Part shown: positions 62,995 through 64,000 of the stretch, piece after piece
Layout: each line of letters starts with the position of its first letter
Position numbering within the stretch: the first letter of the stretch is position 1
NCBI GenBank assembly: GCA_963556195.1
Contig: OY744532.1
Span: forward strand, 79,507,234-79,571,233
Length of the DNA: 64,000 nucleotides
Direction of reading: 5' to 3'
DNA from: Sepiola atlantica
Lineage: Eukaryota > Mollusca > Cephalopoda > Sepiida > Sepiolidae
Position numbers and translations under genes: made by a program
The notes under the pieces: model-generated
Told to the model about the DNA's origin: nothing
Seen by the model: the letters and a program-made list of their open reading frames with translations, nothing else
The model's database searches: none

Positions 62995-64000
62995 TAATTT
63001 TGGTGGCAGTGTTCCAGCTCTTTTCAGAATTAAGGGAGTGAGATTTGAATCGAGTTGCAGCAAACACAACACGAGGGCCTGATAAAAGGTAGACACAAGG
63101 GAAGAGAGAGATAGCGGCGAAAGAAAAAACAAACGACGAGGATTGTAAGTTAAAGTTTGTTTACGATTTATTAAGAACGTTTGTCAGGATTTGTAGAAAA
63201 GAAAAAATGTACGATATACGTAAAAGGTGACAGAAAAACAATAAAAGTAACGAAAATGTTATGAACAAAGACGAAACAGTCGAAAAGAAATAAAGAAAAT
63301 AATTTACTTTTGAAAGAAAGAAAGAAAAAAATAGACTACGCGAAATGAAAATTAAAATCGTCCTGACTGAATGAAAAGAAAAAAAACACGAAATGGCTAT
63401 TAATTCACATTGAAAGATATGGTTAGGGTTACGGTTAGGGTTTTAAAAAAAGCTAGAAAGAAAGAAACAAAAAGACAGATAAATTTAGAAAAGAAAACTA
63501 GAGAAAGAAAAATTAAAAACACCCACACATACAGTTCGTGAAACCGTTTTAATGTTTTGGCGTGAGACGAAGACATTTTTATTTTACTATTGTTTTATTT
63601 TTTTGTGATTTTGCTGGCCGCACATGGGTAGAGGGTTGCTTGTAACATGATATAACATTTTTTTTTGGGGGGGGGAGGCGGATTTTGCAAACGAAAAGAG
63701 AAAAGAAATAGAAACTGAATAATTCACGTTACGGTTATTTCTAGTGAGCAATCAAGATACGTGTTTTCCTTGGAATACAACATTATTGGTTTCCGTCTTT
63801 TTTTCAGAAAATTATTTCTTGATGCATTGATTTTTCTTTTTTGTTTGTTGTTAAAAAAATGGATTTTTGCCGTAATTGGTGGTGTGTGGTGTAGGGACAC
63901 ACATAATTAAAACATTGTTTTTTTTTGCTTGAGCAGAACTCCTTTTCCATTATTGTATGGAATGATTATTTAAACAAAAAAAAACAGTAATTAAAGTTGA
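62995..64000. other. Purine-rich DNA, no gene recognised
   Basis: 63230-63530 is rich in AAAGA/GAAA words, with about three TTAGGG-type units at 63421-63444. Poly-T and poly-G runs occur near 63660. No coding domain seen; it could be leader of the candidate LTR element. Confidence 0.4.

Overview
The window looks like intergenic or intronic DNA from a large, repeat-rich animal genome. I recognise no host protein-coding exon. Many TA/TG/TAA/TATC microsatellites, Penelope-like elements (PLEs), CR1-like LINEs, tRNA-derived SINEs, vertebrate-type telomeric (TTAGGG)n patches and a 5S rRNA-derived repeat point to a marine invertebrate. A coleoid cephalopod (octopus-like) is my best guess, from general familiarity and not from a search.

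Layout. 1-9.3 kb: a mariner-type MITE (1117-1501), a PLE with a GIY-YIG endonuclease relic (5077-6659), a LINE relic (7406-8316), and short tRNA-like/hammerhead repeats. 10-14 kb: a LINE tail, a PLE C-terminus followed by an intact hammerhead (11085-11394), a hammerhead repeat pair (12.65-13.1 kb) and a tRNA-Phe-like SINE. 15.1-17.56 kb: a 116/117-bp satellite with higher-order structure. 18.4-19.1 kb: LINE and PLE relics. 19.29-19.90 kb: a candidate LTR. 20-24 kb: repeats including a tRNA-like/hammerhead composite and a 5S-derived element. 28.4-30.3 kb: a PLE-type reverse transcriptase pseudogene between direct repeats. 31-34.4 kb: a small MITE and an inverted pair of tRNA-like/hammerhead units. 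35.3-36.3 kb: SINE and CR1 relics. 38.28-41.69 kb: a complete hAT (ZBED5-like) transposon with a perfect 8-bp target duplication and an internal 58-bp minisatellite. 43-46.5 kb: LINE relics. 49.4-50 kb: duplicated PLE arms. 50.6-51.2 kb: LINE relic. 52.6-53.2 kb and 58.6-59.4 kb: Helitron-like end, hammerhead repeats and a PLE palindrome. 55.84-56.57 kb: a Merlin/ISXO2-like transposon. 57.7-58.15 kb: tandem Helitron-like ends. 60.7-61.96 kb: a 46-bp hairpin satellite. 62.6-63 kb: a possible LTR.

Main observation. The window holds about twenty sequences with the hammerhead ribozyme core (CTGANGA, hairpin, GAAA, very short palindromic stem III, UH, closing stem I), in at least nine unrelated sequence contexts. 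Some lie in PLE terminal repeats, where hammerheads are known. Others lie about 26-60 nt downstream of tRNA-like sequences with A- and B-box-like promoters. This suggests several families of Pol III-promoter-plus-ribozyme retroposons (SINE-like 'retrozymes'). At least four copies (11353-11394 +, 32495-32536 -, 52726-52777 -, 59255-59306 +) keep every conserved core base and all three stems.

All coding regions are transposon-derived and most are broken by stops and frameshifts. All calls were made by eye, without alignment tools.
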